Source of the DNA: Saccoglossus kowalevskii
Lineage: Eukaryota; Hemichordata; Enteropneusta; Harrimaniidae
Length of the DNA: 23,971 nucleotides
Reading direction: 5' to 3'
Assembly: GCF_000003605.2 (NCBI RefSeq)
Contig: NW_003139825.1
Span: 72,753 to 96,723, forward strand
The position numbers and the translations under genes were made by a program. Below are positions 1-11,562 of the stretch, one piece after another. The notes beneath the pieces were generated by a model. It was given only the letters and a program-made list of their open reading frames with translations. It searched no databases and had not been told where the DNA came from. Numbering within the stretch: position 1 is the first letter of the stretch; each line of letters opens with the position of its first letter.

Positions 1-487
1 TATGTGTTTGCATTGATGTTTCCTTTAAGTTCGTGAACTCGACAGGGAAACCTTGAGTTCTACTTTTATACGTGTTCACGTGGATTTAGTCTGGTGAATT
101 TCATTTATCATCTAAAATATCAAGTGAATATTTAATGCGTTTACAGTAATATGATGGCAATGTCTTTATATCAATAGTGTAGTCTCTGGAAACAGTATTA
201 TGCCGGGAATTAATAATTACCTTTGTCTTAAAGAAGATGTCGATTTTTTTTCATGGATGTTTAAATAGTTTTTTTTGACATTGCGTCATGACAATAAACA
301 AAACAAAAAAACAATAGACAATGAGGTATTGCAAAATATTTTTTTTCTTTCAGAAAACAAGTATTCGATTAATGAAGTAACGAACATGCTAGTACGCGCA
401 GTTGAGATTTACGTGTAAGTATTTTAAAGCTGACATGCAACGGACTTTTCATGATTAATCGACCGCTGTTTTTCACTAGTTGTAAAC
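1..487. other. AT-rich non-coding stretch
   Basis: I see no gene here. The sequence is AT-rich, with several T and A runs between about 246 and 350, including an A-rich stretch near 297-320. No open frame of useful length or recognisable repeat is present until the minisatellite begins. Confidence 0.5.
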
Positions 488-1232
488 AAAATAAACACAC
501 TTGTATTCATATGGAGATTGTAAACGAACACACTTGTATTCATATGGAGATTGTAAACGAACGCACTTATATTCATATGGAGACTGTAAACGAACACACT
601 TATATTCATACGGAGATTGTAAACGAACACACATGTATTCATATGGAGACTGTAAACGAACACACTTGTATTCATATGGAGATTGTAAACGAACACACTT
701 GTATTCATATGGAAATTGTAAACGAACACACTTATATTCATATGGATATTGTAAACGAACACACTTGTAATCATATGGATATTGTATTCATATGGATATT
801 GTAAATAAACACACTTGTATTCATATGGAGATTGTAAATGAACACACTTGTATTCATATGGAGATTGTAAACGAACGCACTTATATTCATATGGAGATTG
901 TAAACGAACACACTTATATTCATATGGAGACTGTAAACGAACACACTTATATTCATACGGAGATTGTAAACGAACACACTTGTATTCATATGGAGATTGT
1001 AAACGAACACACTTGTATTCATATGGAGATTGTAAATGAACACACTTATATTCATATGGATATTGTAAACGAACACACTTGTATTCATATGGAGATTGTA
1101 AACGAACACACTTATATTCATATGGATATTGTAAACGAACACACTTGTATTCATATGGATATTGTAAACGAACACACTTATAGCTACACGTCGATTGTAA
1201 AGAAATACACTTGTATTCATATAGAAACCGTA
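488..1232. repeat. 33-bp minisatellite, about 22 copies, with a higher-order duplication
   Basis: Tandem repeat of a 33-bp unit built around AACACACTTGTATTCATATG followed by GAGATTGTAAACG. I count 9 units to about 775 and 13 more after it. The phase is broken near 778-800 by an extra part-unit. Since 33 is a multiple of 3, all copies stay in register, and long stop-free frames appear on both strands (11-residue repeats such as EIVNEHTCIHM). Variant units recur in the same order in both halves: ATAAACACAC at 491 and 805, ACGCAC at 561 and 875, CATACGG at 607 and 954. The right half is therefore a duplicate of the left, offset 314 bp and then 347 bp after one extra unit was gained. The final units (1170-1232) are diverged. 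I read it as non-coding. Confidence 0.95.
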
Positions 1233-2430
1233 ATCAGTCACGTTTTTATTCGAAAGCAGACAACACCCTCGTACCAAATAGCAATTCCACAAGCAAGTCT
1301 AGTTCTTCCCCAATTTATAGACCTCGTTCTCGGCTATAACTCAGACTGATAAATGACGATTGCCACATGGGGAGCAGAAAGTGTTCACTCTTTTCAGAAC
1401 ACCATGTCATCACCACTTAGTTGTATGCTGAGAAATCAATATATTTTTTCCTCTGCGATTTGATCAAGTACCGTGAAATATATGCATTTTGTACTGTAAC
1501 AGTAGAAGTGACACGATATATACACTCGATATTCTGATTAATCATTTGGAAGCTATAATTTTTCTCCGCCAACATTTTATGCAACGTTTTGCAAATTTAT
1601 ATGTGTATTTTTATGAATTTCGGACCAAATTGCAATAATTTTTTGATATATAATTTATCATCATTATTATTTTCTACTAAACAAGGGGGACATACTATAT
1701 GACGTTCATGGGTTTCTTGATTGACACCCCGCCCCAATTGTTGCATATGATTTAAGACGTACTTTCAAAAAGTGTAAGCAGATTTAATAAAATCCTAGCA
1801 AATTTACAAGGACTATGATTTATAATAATAATTCTGATGACTAACATTGAATAATCAAGTTAGGTTACAGTTAAAATGCGCAATCCACTGATGAGATGGT
1901 GATATACTTGGTTATATAAAAAACATGTCTTCTATGTGCAGTAGCCATTGAAATTAACACCTGGATATTCAACCAGTACGTCAATATCCACCACGAGCGT
2001 CGAATTGTCACTGATTGGCTGAAAGTGAAACTGTTTGTGCTGTTAATTTCTCGTCGTGACGTCCTCAGAGATGAAGAATATCATACACGTACCTCCTGTT
2101 CGTTCTATATCCCCTGTAAGGCTTCACAGGTTCACATTGTATAAAATACCCCACTTCCGGGGAAAATTCAGAAAATACCCCCCTAAAAAGACACACTTGC
2201 ACAGCGATGGGACTTACAGATCAAGATCAGTCTTATCAGTAATACAGAAACACTAATAGTTGTTACCGCTTCTAGCTATTTGTAATAATTCGATTAACAT
2301 GGTCTCTTGTCGATGAAGGAACAGGTGTGCGTACTAGTACGCTCCCAATTATCATGTATCGGTTTTGCTGTTTAACACGTATCAAATTTACATCTAACTT
2401 TCATTTCTTAATGCGATTAGTGTCGACATA
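1233..2430. other. AT-rich non-coding stretch
   Basis: No recognisable gene or repeat. A 66-codon plus-strand frame at 2056-2256 has no family resemblance and is most likely chance. A homopyrimidine/homopurine-poor, A- and T-run-rich composition continues throughout. Confidence 0.45.
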
Positions 2431-2490
2431 GCGATCGAAATTGAGCCGCCGTTGTATAGTTGATGTCATCAACACGGCATTATCGATCGC
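2431..2490. repeat. Nested inverted repeat, potential hairpin or cruciform
   Basis: Outer arms GCGATCGA (2431-2438) and TCGATCGC (2483-2490) are perfect reverse complements. Inside them lie GCCG/CGGC and then a perfect 7+1+7 palindrome, GTTGATG-T-CATCAAC, at 2459-2473. The left side carries about 11 extra bases, which would form a bulge. The fold could be a small hairpin RNA, a protein-binding site, or the end of a degraded foldback element. No flanking target duplication was seen, so I do not choose between these. Confidence 0.55.
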
Positions 2491-3152
2491 CATACTTATC
2501 ATCGCCCTAGGCAGTATACAGAAGAAGGCACATAAGAAGTAGATGTTGTAATGTTATCGAGTCAGCCATACAGCATTATTTCCAATTTTCGCGGCTACTA
2601 CTGCAATTTTCGTTAACTCCGCGGGAGTCGTCAATTATATATTGCTATCTAGGTGGCACGTACTACGAATTATAATTAGCGACATGTAATAGAAACAGGC
2701 CAAAATGAAGAACGTGCATTTAGTTTTATTTTCACCTGAATTAACAAACCTACAAACAATAATTTGTAATTTTGCGCATATAGCCTCCGCTTATTTGTTG
2801 TCATTACATAAGCACATTCAGAATGCATTGACTCAGTTATCAGCTGGCAATATTAGTTTATGGAGCCACGCCACTTTATAGCCACATCGTCTCGAATCGC
2901 CTCACTATAGATCGCTTCGTACCGCAATATCATTTCGTATTTAACGGTCACTTCGTGCCACAGGTTCCTTTCTTTCCAATTCAGTTCGTACCTTATATGC
3001 TTTTCATTCACTGATTGATTATATTTATCCATATACATTACCCGAAATACAACGATGCGGGTTTATATACTTAATGTACTGCGATGGAAGATGCATATTC
3101 CATCCTCGTGCCTTTCCACTTGCACGTCAACGGTTGTCGGTACCGATGACAA
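2491..3152. other. Non-coding stretch
   Basis: I find no supportable gene. A 61-codon minus-strand frame at 2853-3038 has no recognisable motif. The stretch ends at the start of the TTTA microsatellite. Confidence 0.4.
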
Positions 3153-3153
3153 T

Positions 3154-3240
<87 letters not shown>

Positions 3241-3241
3241 C

Positions 3242-3280
<39 letters not shown>

Positions 3281-3282
3281 TT
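3153..3282. repeat. (TTTA)n microsatellite, about 32 copies
   Basis: About 130 bp of uninterrupted TTTA repeats, with one substitution (C at 3241, giving TTTACTTA) and a diverged right end at TTCA. Translated frames across it read as repeated LFIY and are artefacts of the repeat. Such tracts often mark the tail of a retroposon, but I do not recognise the sequence on either side as a particular element. Confidence 0.97.
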
Positions 3283-6200
3283 CATCCGAGTGAAGATACG
3301 TGTTACCCACTCACACTACCATTTCCTGTCAACGGGCTTGGAAACCCATTTACAGGTTCGGAAATGGGGGTCAGCACAACTCAAGCATTGCATTGTATTG
3401 AGAGGAATACGTCAGATGTCCCACGGAAACCGCCACTCGTTGCGACAAGAACAACTGAAACGTTTATGTGCACTTAGTTTTGTGAAGTGGGCAGAATGTA
3501 TGTTTTTTTTGGAGTATGCAGTCGACCATGTGTGGCGAACTCAAACTATCTCAGGCGTTGGGTTCGATTAACCGCACTGTACATTGATCTTATTCATGAA
3601 AGGAAAAAAACAAACTCTCAGAACAAATATGAGAAGTGAACAACCATTTCTCTCATAGCCTTATTTGCATTAGTATTTTTAGAAATATTTGTTTCACGAT
3701 GTAATGATCGGTCTCTGAACTACAGTACATGTCGTCACAGCTGCATATCCTTATATCTGTATCCACCATTGATCGTTTAAATGTTAGACTGAGTCATTTA
3801 GAAATAAGAGCATTGATATCGATGAATTGACTGAGATATCATTTCTACAGATTTCGTCGCGTACTATGGCGGGATAATGATCCTTACAATGAAATAAAGG
3901 TTGACTATGAAGAATATTTCATGCCTTGCCCTATTAAACCGTATCCATTCACATTGCATTCTCTTGAATAATTCACTAGATCCGATCGACAATTATTGTT
4001 TCCTTCCATCTATTGAGTGAGAGAGTATGCGTGAATAGTATTATTATACATACGTCTGCATAAGTTGCAGCAAGTTGTAACTTTGCGTTATCCCGTGATG
4101 CATCTGTACCATAACTTATAATGAGATAAGGAACGATTGCGCGATATTTTCAAGATAGTGGACGGACATGTTTGAAAAAAAAAATATAGTAAGGAATGTT
4201 ATATAACCACTATGGTTATCAGTTCTGACATTCATATACTAAGAGGTCCGACTGTGAAGATGAATAATAGCGTGCCAGAGTACTGCGAAGCATAATACTA
4301 TGCCATAACATAACTTTGTGTAGTTTACTTGCATATAAGGCTGCTTTCCCTATGATATTCGACACTGTATCCTTAAACACAAACTTATTGAATGTTATTA
4401 TGAAAGGAAAATACAAAACATAATATGATATTCCCCGATTCCGACAAAAGACGAATCTCTGATTACAATGGTTGTTTTTACTAGCGGTATCTTGTTATAA
4501 CAAAATATTACGTTGATTTTATACTATCCCTCTGCGGGATTGTCGGATTCATTTTTTGAGAAGATCACGATCTGTGATGTCAGACGATATTTATTTATTG
4601 AACAGACTCAGTTATACTACAAAGTGTTTTAGTACTGGAAATATCTACATTATCGGAGTTGTAAATGTTGTATGAAAGGCAAGGCACTAAGGGATAACAA
4701 AATAAATCCGTAGCAAGTTTAAAATGGTAACAAGAACGAAATAAACATAATGATGCGTGGCAATTAATTTGTTAGAAATAAGATATAAGGAATCATGGCG
4801 AGTTAGTGGAATGCACGTTCGTGATATGTACAATATGGGTAATATACACGGAGATTATTCCCTCATTTGCATACACCTCACGTGATGCACAAGCTAGAGT
4901 CACTGTTTTGCGTTGTACACATGCCCAGATCAATAACTGCAGTTGTGTTACGTTAAAGAGTTCATCTAAGCAGTTTGAACTATATGTTTGAGTTCGTTCG
5001 TTCAACATAATATGTAACTAGAGAGTAATGGCGGGTAAATTTAACGAAATTGCGTCATATATATAGAGAGAGGATGTCTCGTGAGCGACCCTATAATATC
5101 AGATTTCGAATTTGGCACCCTGTTTACCACAAAATAATCGAATTAACATACATGTTAATTATCATAATTCGAGAAATATTTGTAAAAATAACAATATCCT
5201 GAAATATTAGCTTAGTTAGCGACAGTTCGCCATATCTAAATGTCAGTCTGCTTGCATGGACCAATCAGACTGCCGTTTTTTTATTACATTCATAATATAC
5301 ATATATTACATAACGTTATTACACTGAGCTGTCATAATATATGAGATAAAACACAATGTTAACACTGAAATATTAAGCCGATGCTGTATATTTAAAAAAT
5401 CGTCATTCAATATTGGAGCTCGTATAGCTAACCCGATCACCCGATCACATTGCTATTGTTGAAACGACACAATATAAATGTGTTAGACTTGTAGCGTTGT
5501 CATGGTATCGATTAGTGCCACACTTCTCCCTAAAGTGCTAGATGATTCTAAAAAAAAGCGAAGCCTTTCACTGTTACAGCGAAGTGTTTTAATTTATTTC
5601 ACTGCTGGAAGAATGTGACGTCATGGCTTTGTGAGATTTAATGATGAACTCATTTACCGCCCGTGACGATTCGTGTTCGACAAGAAAGGTTGACGAATCA
5701 AATGATGCATCGTGTCAGCAGGGCGTATCTGTAACATTGAGCACTGTTTGCAGACTATCGCGTTGTCTCCGAAATCTCTACTTGAAGGTAGCTGATTGAG
5801 CAAAAGTGAATTGCACTCAAGTTGACGTGAATATCCACACCCCATTAGTCAACATACAATTCTTCGTCACAACGTTAGAAGACCGTTTGGAGTAAAGTGT
5901 TTTATTGTAAAAGCGTATTTTCTGAAATTGCTGTTAGACGAACAATTATGTGTCATAATGACCCTGTGCTCTCTTTTTTAATAGTAATCATAAAAATGGA
6001 AAATAGCTAAAACCAGCTGTTGGAATTTTGTGATCGGAATTAAGGAGGTTCGATCTGAATCGAAGATTATATGTCACTTTTTTCATGTTTATATATTATG
6101 GATTTATGCTATTAGGATATCAAAAATGACAACACAAGTATTGCCGCCACGAGACAATTGATCGAGCAACAAAAGTCGGAATCGTCGTGGAATTTATATT

Positions 6201-7788
6201 TTGCACTGGTTTCTATTTTGGAATTATGATTTAAATTTCGAAATTTTGATCGATGACAATGTATAAAAAACAACAATTGCAATTATGATAATATTTTTCT
6301 ATTACATAGAACTGGGATATTTCTCCAATAATGCATTGCATATATGCGCAGTGACATGCTCAGTAGTGCAAACTCTAGGACTCAAACTGCCCTAGTGTTT
6401 TAAATTTATAATCAAAGTAATACAACTGATAATGTAACTGATTGTTAAATAATTATTAAATAGTTCAACACAACTCATATCCCACAAAAATAACAATTTT
6501 AGCAAGACTCTTCCATAAAAAATATATTCAGCTTTACCAAATACATTTTTACTAGAAACTTTTTTTAAACACGTCCATGCTCGTGTCGTTTGGTTACGAT
6601 TTTCTGATAGTTGGTGAATAACATTGTAAGCTCAAGAAAAATGAGATCACGTGAAATGGGCTAAATGCAACACAATTAATGCGTGGGAAACTGTTTTTCT
6701 CCGTTGAAGTCTTCTCCAACAGCTTTCATGACCACCGATCGCAGAAACTAAAGGGTGTGGGCTTTTTACGAAAAAGCTATTAGTGAATAATTCAGGTGCA
6801 AAGGACTGATGTGCTTAATTGCGAGGTTTCCGGCATTCTTGTGCAGGTAACATCTTTATGTCTCTGTCGGCATCGGCTTGAACTGATCGCTGCTCGATGT
6901 TATTGAGTATCTCTTTAGCGGTGAATACAATGCAGCCGTAATGGATCTCCTATACTTGCTATGACTTACAAGAAGGCGGAGAAGATATGAAGATACAAGA
7001 ATGCGTTTTACTAAGTCTGTTCATTTGTGAGGGCATTAAAAGACACAGATCAATAATGGCAAGGACCTGCTTAGATTATATTTGAAGAAAAATACAGTGC
7101 CTAATTCTGCCGCCTGTTTGAGAGAAATTACCTCACAAAATCAAATTGCACTGTAAGACATACGACTACAAACAAAAGTATCGCAGTAATATTACTGTAG
7201 AAGTGAACGTGTTACTAAGTATAACCAGAACTGATATTAATGCTATAATGACCTTATAGCAATTTTGTTCTGTGAGAATTCATTTTATTTCGAAATATAT
7301 TTCTTTTTATAGAAGCCTCATCATTTATCTATTTGGTTTCACTGCGATGTTTCTCAAAGTCGATCAATAGTTGCTCAAAATCAAAATGGTTTATGTGGTT
7401 TATTTTATGTACGCAAACTCTCGCATGTGTCACGTCACGGAGTTATAACGGCATCAGATTTAGTTGGTGCTAACGAGGAGAGGAAATCAGGGAACAACAG
7501 CTTCGAGCAACGCCTAGTTTCGAATGGGCTTGGAAAATAGAGAAAGTGTCAAATTACGTCATTTCCCCCATTCCCTAAAAAAATGTATGTATTAAAACCT
7601 ATCAGTTAATGCCTCAAATATTGTAATGCAAATCTGCAATAAAATGATAGATCGGATCAATATTGTGAAATATCATTAATTTAGTTCTATCCCAAGCATT
7701 TTTTTGATTATATACCCTATATATAAAATATGTTTTTGAAATGCAGTTCCCTCACCCCTTTGGTTATTTACGCAGATTTTTCGTCGCT
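3283..7788. other. Long single-copy AT-rich stretch without a recognisable gene
   Basis: The longest open frames are about 60-70 codons (4219-4416 minus, 4793-5008 minus, 4806-4991 plus, 5654-5845 minus), and none shows a known motif. A B-box-like string (GGGTTCGATTAACC) occurs at about 3560-3573 without a properly spaced A box. A perfect TGACGTCA palindrome lies at 5616-5623, just upstream of a short frame beginning at 5641 (separate entry). Otherwise I see only A/T runs and scattered short palindromes. Confidence 0.45.
5641..5793 (+). other. Weak candidate first exon (unrecognised short frame)
   Basis: A plus-strand frame opens with two consecutive ATGs at 5641 and 5644 and runs 50 codons to an AAG|GTAGCT string at about 5793, which resembles a 5' splice donor; a stop follows shortly after. 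The translation has a Cys/Ser-rich composition with no family resemblance. A perfect CRE-type palindrome (TGACGTCA, 5616-5623) sits about 20 bp upstream. An overlapping minus-strand frame (5654-5845) is about equally long, so the strand is uncertain. It may be nothing more than a chance frame in a slightly more GC-rich patch. Confidence 0.12.
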
Positions 7789-7866
7789 GGAGCGATTCAC
7801 GTCCCAAATTTTGGTTCTCCGGGCGTCTCTAATAAATACCCTATCTAACCGCTGGACTGAGTTAGC
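7789..7866 (-). mobile_element. Possible tRNA-derived SINE head (diverged)
   Basis: On the minus strand the sequence contains TAACTCAGTCCAGCGGTTAG (A-box and D-arm-like, 7864-7845). About 60 bases further on is GGGACGTGAATCGCTCC (7805-7789), which resembles a mutated B box (GGTTCGAATCC type). Spacing is longer than in a standard tRNA, and the acceptor stem does not pair. This fits an old SINE promoter region better than a tRNA gene. I could not find the element's 3' end or target duplications. Confidence 0.3.
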
Positions 7867-8582
7867 TAAATTATGAAAAATTCATAGAAGATTGGGCGAA
7901 AATCTTTCGTTTTTGGCCTCAACGTTTTTTTGCTCGGAAACGCAAGGGCGATAAGACTCGATTTTCAAGAACGCAGGTCGCTCGGATCGGACGGTTTCTA
8001 TTGTTTCGAGTCTGTTGTGTGTCCAGAAACATAACAACTTTGTTTTTTGGTGAATATAGAACATGCTCTGTTCAATAAAGGATTTTGATATGCAAATTGA
8101 ACAATTTTAATAGTTCCTTATTGTAACGTCTCCCATATAAATAGTCCTCTACTCCCCAGAATTTGACAATGGTACTAGCCCAGAATTGACTTTCTGTTCA
8201 GCGCGTCTTTGATTGTAGCAATGTTTACGCCACTGTACGAAAATACGCACACTCACGAATTTGACAACATTCACTTGTAGTCAAGTGGATTTAGGTTTGA
8301 CCCGGAATAAAATAGTACATTAGCGAATTTTGTTTCAAACGTTGGCTAAGGGATTGAGAATGACCAAAAAAACAAACCCCAAGACCTAAGCCGTTGGGCA
8401 ATTTTTTTTAGACCATGTTGAAGATTTATTGTTTTCAGCACTGATTTTACATACCGTAGATATCCAACCATGCAATAACCTCTAATTACCATTGAAATGT
8501 ATTACTGTATAGCAAAAATATTTTAAAAACAATGAATGAAATATAAATCTGCATCTGTAACAGATCACTTCAACATGCATGA
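7867..8582. other. Non-coding stretch
   Basis: No recognisable gene. A 60-codon minus-strand frame at 7882-8064 lies in a somewhat more GC-rich patch but has no motif I know. The remainder is AT-rich with A/T runs. Confidence 0.4.
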
Positions 8583-8619
8583 TGACGTCATATACATGAT
8601 GACGTCATTTCTGACGTCA
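8583..8619. promoter_or_regulatory. Cluster of three perfect CRE/ATF-type palindromes
   Basis: TGACGTCA occurs exactly at 8583-8590, 8600-8607 and 8612-8619. The first two lie in a 17-bp direct repeat (GATGACGTCAT...). TGACGTCA is the full consensus site of CREB/ATF-type bZIP factors. No promoter or gene start is identifiable beside it; the nearest gene-like sequence is the decayed minus-strand gene ending at 9294, whose 3' end faces this cluster. It could be an enhancer, part of a mobile element, or chance amplification of a short tandem unit. Confidence 0.5.
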
Positions 8620-9293
8620 GAAGTCCGTCGACCTTGTGAAGCCGATGTCTTTTGAAAGCTAGTAGTCCAGTTTATCTGATTTGATTTTTAGGTCAACCCG
8701 GACAAAATTGCAACAGAAAGTTTCTTTGCAGATTTAGCAACAATAGACATCTATAAACAACATATCAAAAGTCTGCCAAAATCGGACAAAAGGAAAGTAG
8801 AATTTTTCAGGTATTGATATTGCCCATATAATGGAAATATTAAGCCATTTTATTGATGCACTAAGACGTACATATACAAATGCATATGGGATAATAATGG
8901 TCAATATATCCACATATTTATCACACTTACCACACTTATCATATTTAGTCAGCCAAACATTTTTTTGCGCATGGTAAAGCAAATAGCGCCCTCTATATGC
9001 ATGTACAGCGCCACCAAGTGGTGATATTTTCAGAAATATACAGGGTCTGGTATTAGTGTTGTTTCATTGGCATTTTATCAGTATAAATTCTACACAATAT
9101 AGAAACCTCTGCGATTATTGTTCATATATCATTTTCATTATTAAAAAACAAAATTTCAGGAATATTTGGGGCATATTTAGATGTGTTTTGTCATACATGT
9201 ACCTTCATTCTGTTTGGGATTGGTATGACAATATGTAGGTTGGTTGGTTGGCCAATCATCAAATTAAGTCAGTATAATTCTAAGTTTATAATA
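8620..9293. other. Non-coding stretch downstream of the decayed gene
   Basis: Two weak frames (8734-8982 minus, 82 codons; 9056-9238 plus, 60 codons) have no recognisable domain. The segment around 8984-9050, with GCGCCCTCT and CCACCAAGTGGTG, is more GC-rich and partly palindromic. It might be the edge of a mobile element, but I found no matching terminus beyond 12985. Confidence 0.35.
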
Positions 9294-9760
9294 TTATAGT
9301 TGATCATCATCAAGATCCAGATTGGGTGAATTTCTACAGCTTACACCTCTACACTCATCACACATGGGGGAGCATTTTAGTCCATGTTTTCTACATGTGC
9401 AACGTGTCGTTCGACAGTCTGCTTTACATTTACATATGTTAACTTTTAGTAATTTATCAGGTGCAGGAGGCTTGTCAGTTCGGATAACAAGCAATATTCC
9501 CTTCTTCACTTTCCAGCCCAATTCTTCTGGATTAACATGAGTTTGCCCTTTCCACATCAGAACCTGGTGGTATACCCGTTGGCTATTGTATCCTGCAGCT
9601 GCATGCCCTACACATATAACGCTTGTAGCAACTTTCTGAAAGAATTTTCCCATTCTGAGTGAATCCAATGTTTCATCGGACTTGCCACCATATAAAAGGA
9701 CCAAGGCTTTTTCTCCTGACTTCACAATGTCGTCTCTTGGTCAAACACATTATCATGACA
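9294..9760 (-). pseudogene. C-terminal block with tesmin/TSO1-type CXC domain
   Basis: An open stretch of 143 codons from 9725 to a TAA at 9294, lacking its true beginning because of a stop and frame change near 9740-9763. Residues about 35-80 carry a conserved-looking segment with GYNSQRVYHQV and PEELGW. Residues 98-130 form a dense cysteine cluster (9434-9336) with spacing CxC-x3-C-x4-CxC-x6-C-x3-C-x2-C-x4-C, including RCTCRKHGLKCSPMC. This resembles the zinc-binding, DNA-contacting CXC domain of tesmin/TSO1 and MSL2-like proteins. The tail is acidic (DLDDDQL). In this gene it would sit directly after the nuclease-like block, suggesting a DNA-targeting role (inference). Confidence 0.75.
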
Positions 9761-10620
9761 TTAAAACTGCTTGTTGATTTGGAATGTTTTCAAGGACAGA
9801 CCCTTCCCTAAGCCATATATCCTGTATGTGGTGTCACAGCCCAAGACAGCATGTATAAATAATATCTTGTGTCCTAGTTTGTTTTTGGTATGTTTTATGT
9901 CCCAGACTTTGACTTCGTTTTTTTGTATTTCGCCTCTAGTTTTAAATACAGTTTGTGACTATTTAGGTTGGCATGATACATCAACAACACTAACAAGTCC
10001 GTGTCCTCACCTACAACTACCATTGGTGCATTGAAAGCAGAGTCTACAGCTGTCATCACTATAAGGACATCTGCATCTTCTTCAGCATGTTGAACTTTGA
10101 TTCCCTTTACTTCCAGTTCAGTTCCCAGGATATTAATGAACCACTGCTTATTTTCCGCATTTGCAAGGAACTGTTGTTTCTTCATATTCATAACCATGTC
10201 TGAATCAAAATTAACATTTTCCTATTGAACGCCTGAGATGAGATGAGTTGTGTCTTTTGTTGATGGTCTACCATATTTGCGGTCAATGTAATCAAGGTAA
10301 AGTTTACAGATGCTCTTATATGTTAGTACTCGTGACTATGGAATTCTCTGTAAAAGTGAACCTCCATCAATAACATACTTAACCTCAATGGACATGTCAC
10401 TAGTAATGGGATCAACACATTTCCAGACTGCTTCGGCTAAAGCTGGCTTGTTTGCTTCCCGCATCAGTTCATCAGAGGCAAACATTGCTGGTGGATGAGT
10501 ACACAGCTCATAGGTGAAAAGACTGGACAACTTGTCTGTTGATACAATTCCCCCTTGCAATGGAAACAAGTCTTTGAAATAACAACTGGGGATCAACTTG
10601 TACTTGTACATCTGAAACAA
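9761..10620 (-). pseudogene. PIN/FEN1-like nuclease block of the decayed gene
   Basis: From 10197 a frame holds HAEEDADVLIV (acidic residues at about 10080-10069) and VVVGEDTDLLVLL (EDTD at 10008-9997). After a frameshift near 9900 follow HAVLGCDTT (GCD at 9841-9833) and YGLGKG (to about 9801). In FEN1/XPG nucleases the corresponding acidic motifs (E-x-E/D, E-D-x-D, G-x-D) bind the two catalytic metal ions, and a Gly-rich helix-hairpin-helix follows. The order and spacing agree with that superfamily, though membership is inferred by eye. Upstream, 10620-10222 holds LSSLFTYELCTHPPAMFASD, KPALAEAVWK and a KDTTH motif, interrupted by stops at 10336-10338 and 10222-10224. This copy cannot make an intact domain because the frameshift separates the second and third acidic motifs. 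Confidence 0.7.
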
Positions 10621-11562
10621 GCTGTAATGATGTTTTCACACTTAATGTTTTAGCCTGTTCTTTTTAGTGAATGAAAAATCACTCGCGTTTTTTCCAATCA
10701 TAGACTTTATTATTTCAGCACCAATAGACCTAGCATTATCGACATTTACTGTGTAGTAGCTATACCACATAGAGAAGAATTGTTCGTGAATGGATTTCTT
10801 GCACGAAGAAACTGTACCAACTCTATTAGGTCATTATGATCTCTAATTTAGTCTTATGGTCTTAGCACTCTCTTTGTATTGATCACTTGTGATGTAAGAA
10901 ACACCAGTGAACTCTTGCATTGCACGGTTGACTTCTGCACATACAGGTGTAGAGAGTAGCCAAACGGTACGTTGTATTTCTGACATACCTCTATCCCTTG
11001 TCAGCCCACCACTTGTTTTGACAACACTTGTTCAATTGCAAGATCAGTCGATATACCTGCTCAGTACCTGTCTGTCCGCCTAACCACATGGTACCCATTC
11101 AGGAATGATCGAAATACATCAGCATTACTTTCTGGTAGTTTTGACATGAAGATATATGTACACTGACTTTGCATAAAGATTATGGCCAGATGTAGCAAGC
11201 TATGGAAGCATGTCTGAAAAAGCTTTCAGATGGAGAGACCAGTTACCAGTTCTTTCAGCTTTAATGAACTGCTAGAGTTTTTCAATCATCTCTATGTACT
11301 GAACCATAACTTGGATGTCCTAAGGGAAGCGAGTGTTTCCTTGAATTGGTTGATTTTTTTCCTGTATTAGAGTCAGTTCTTCCTCCGAACAAACGGATTC
11401 TATCTCTGTCTCATGTGCAAGTATCCTCTCTAGGGTGGTCCCGGCTTCTTTCAACTCATTTGTCGTATCTTCTGTCTGTGACTGATTTGCATTACTGGAA
11501 TCGCCATGTTCGGGTATATCTGTTAATTCACTAGCACGGATGTCTTCTTGAATATTTGATTC
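10621..11562 (-). pseudogene. Heavily broken middle region of the decayed gene
   Basis: Coding resemblance continues through all three frames. From 11562 a frame with three stops includes ERTGNWSLHLKAFSDMLP and then SGHNLYAKSVYIYL. Next comes LPESNADVFRSFLNGYHVVR with a TGA where Trp is expected (11061-11063). A shift leads to GGLTRDRGMSEIQRTVWLLS and AMQEFTGVSYITSDQYKES (about 11018-10850). Another shift gives DLIELVQFLRARNPF (about 10833), and another gives VNVDNARSIGAEIIKSMIG (about 10748-10660). Each piece matches what I recall of the family, in the right order, which is the main argument that this is one gene rather than unrelated frames. Confidence 0.75.

Noticed and set aside
451-1349. 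Long repeat-protein frames (117-185 codons) on both strands
   Set aside because: They are produced by a 33-bp, stop-free tandem unit. Frames are open on both strands, and one runs only a short way into unique sequence. There is no promoter or splice evidence.
3055-3571. Two plus-strand frames of 140 and 165 codons with FIYL repeats
   Set aside because: Their length comes from the (TTTA)n tract, which has no stop in these frames. The flanking residues show no domain.
3533-3573. Possible tRNA or SINE head, from GGTTCGATT at 3561 and TGGCGAAC upstream
   Set aside because: The spacing between the A-box-like and B-box-like strings is about 28 bases, too short, and no cloverleaf stems form.
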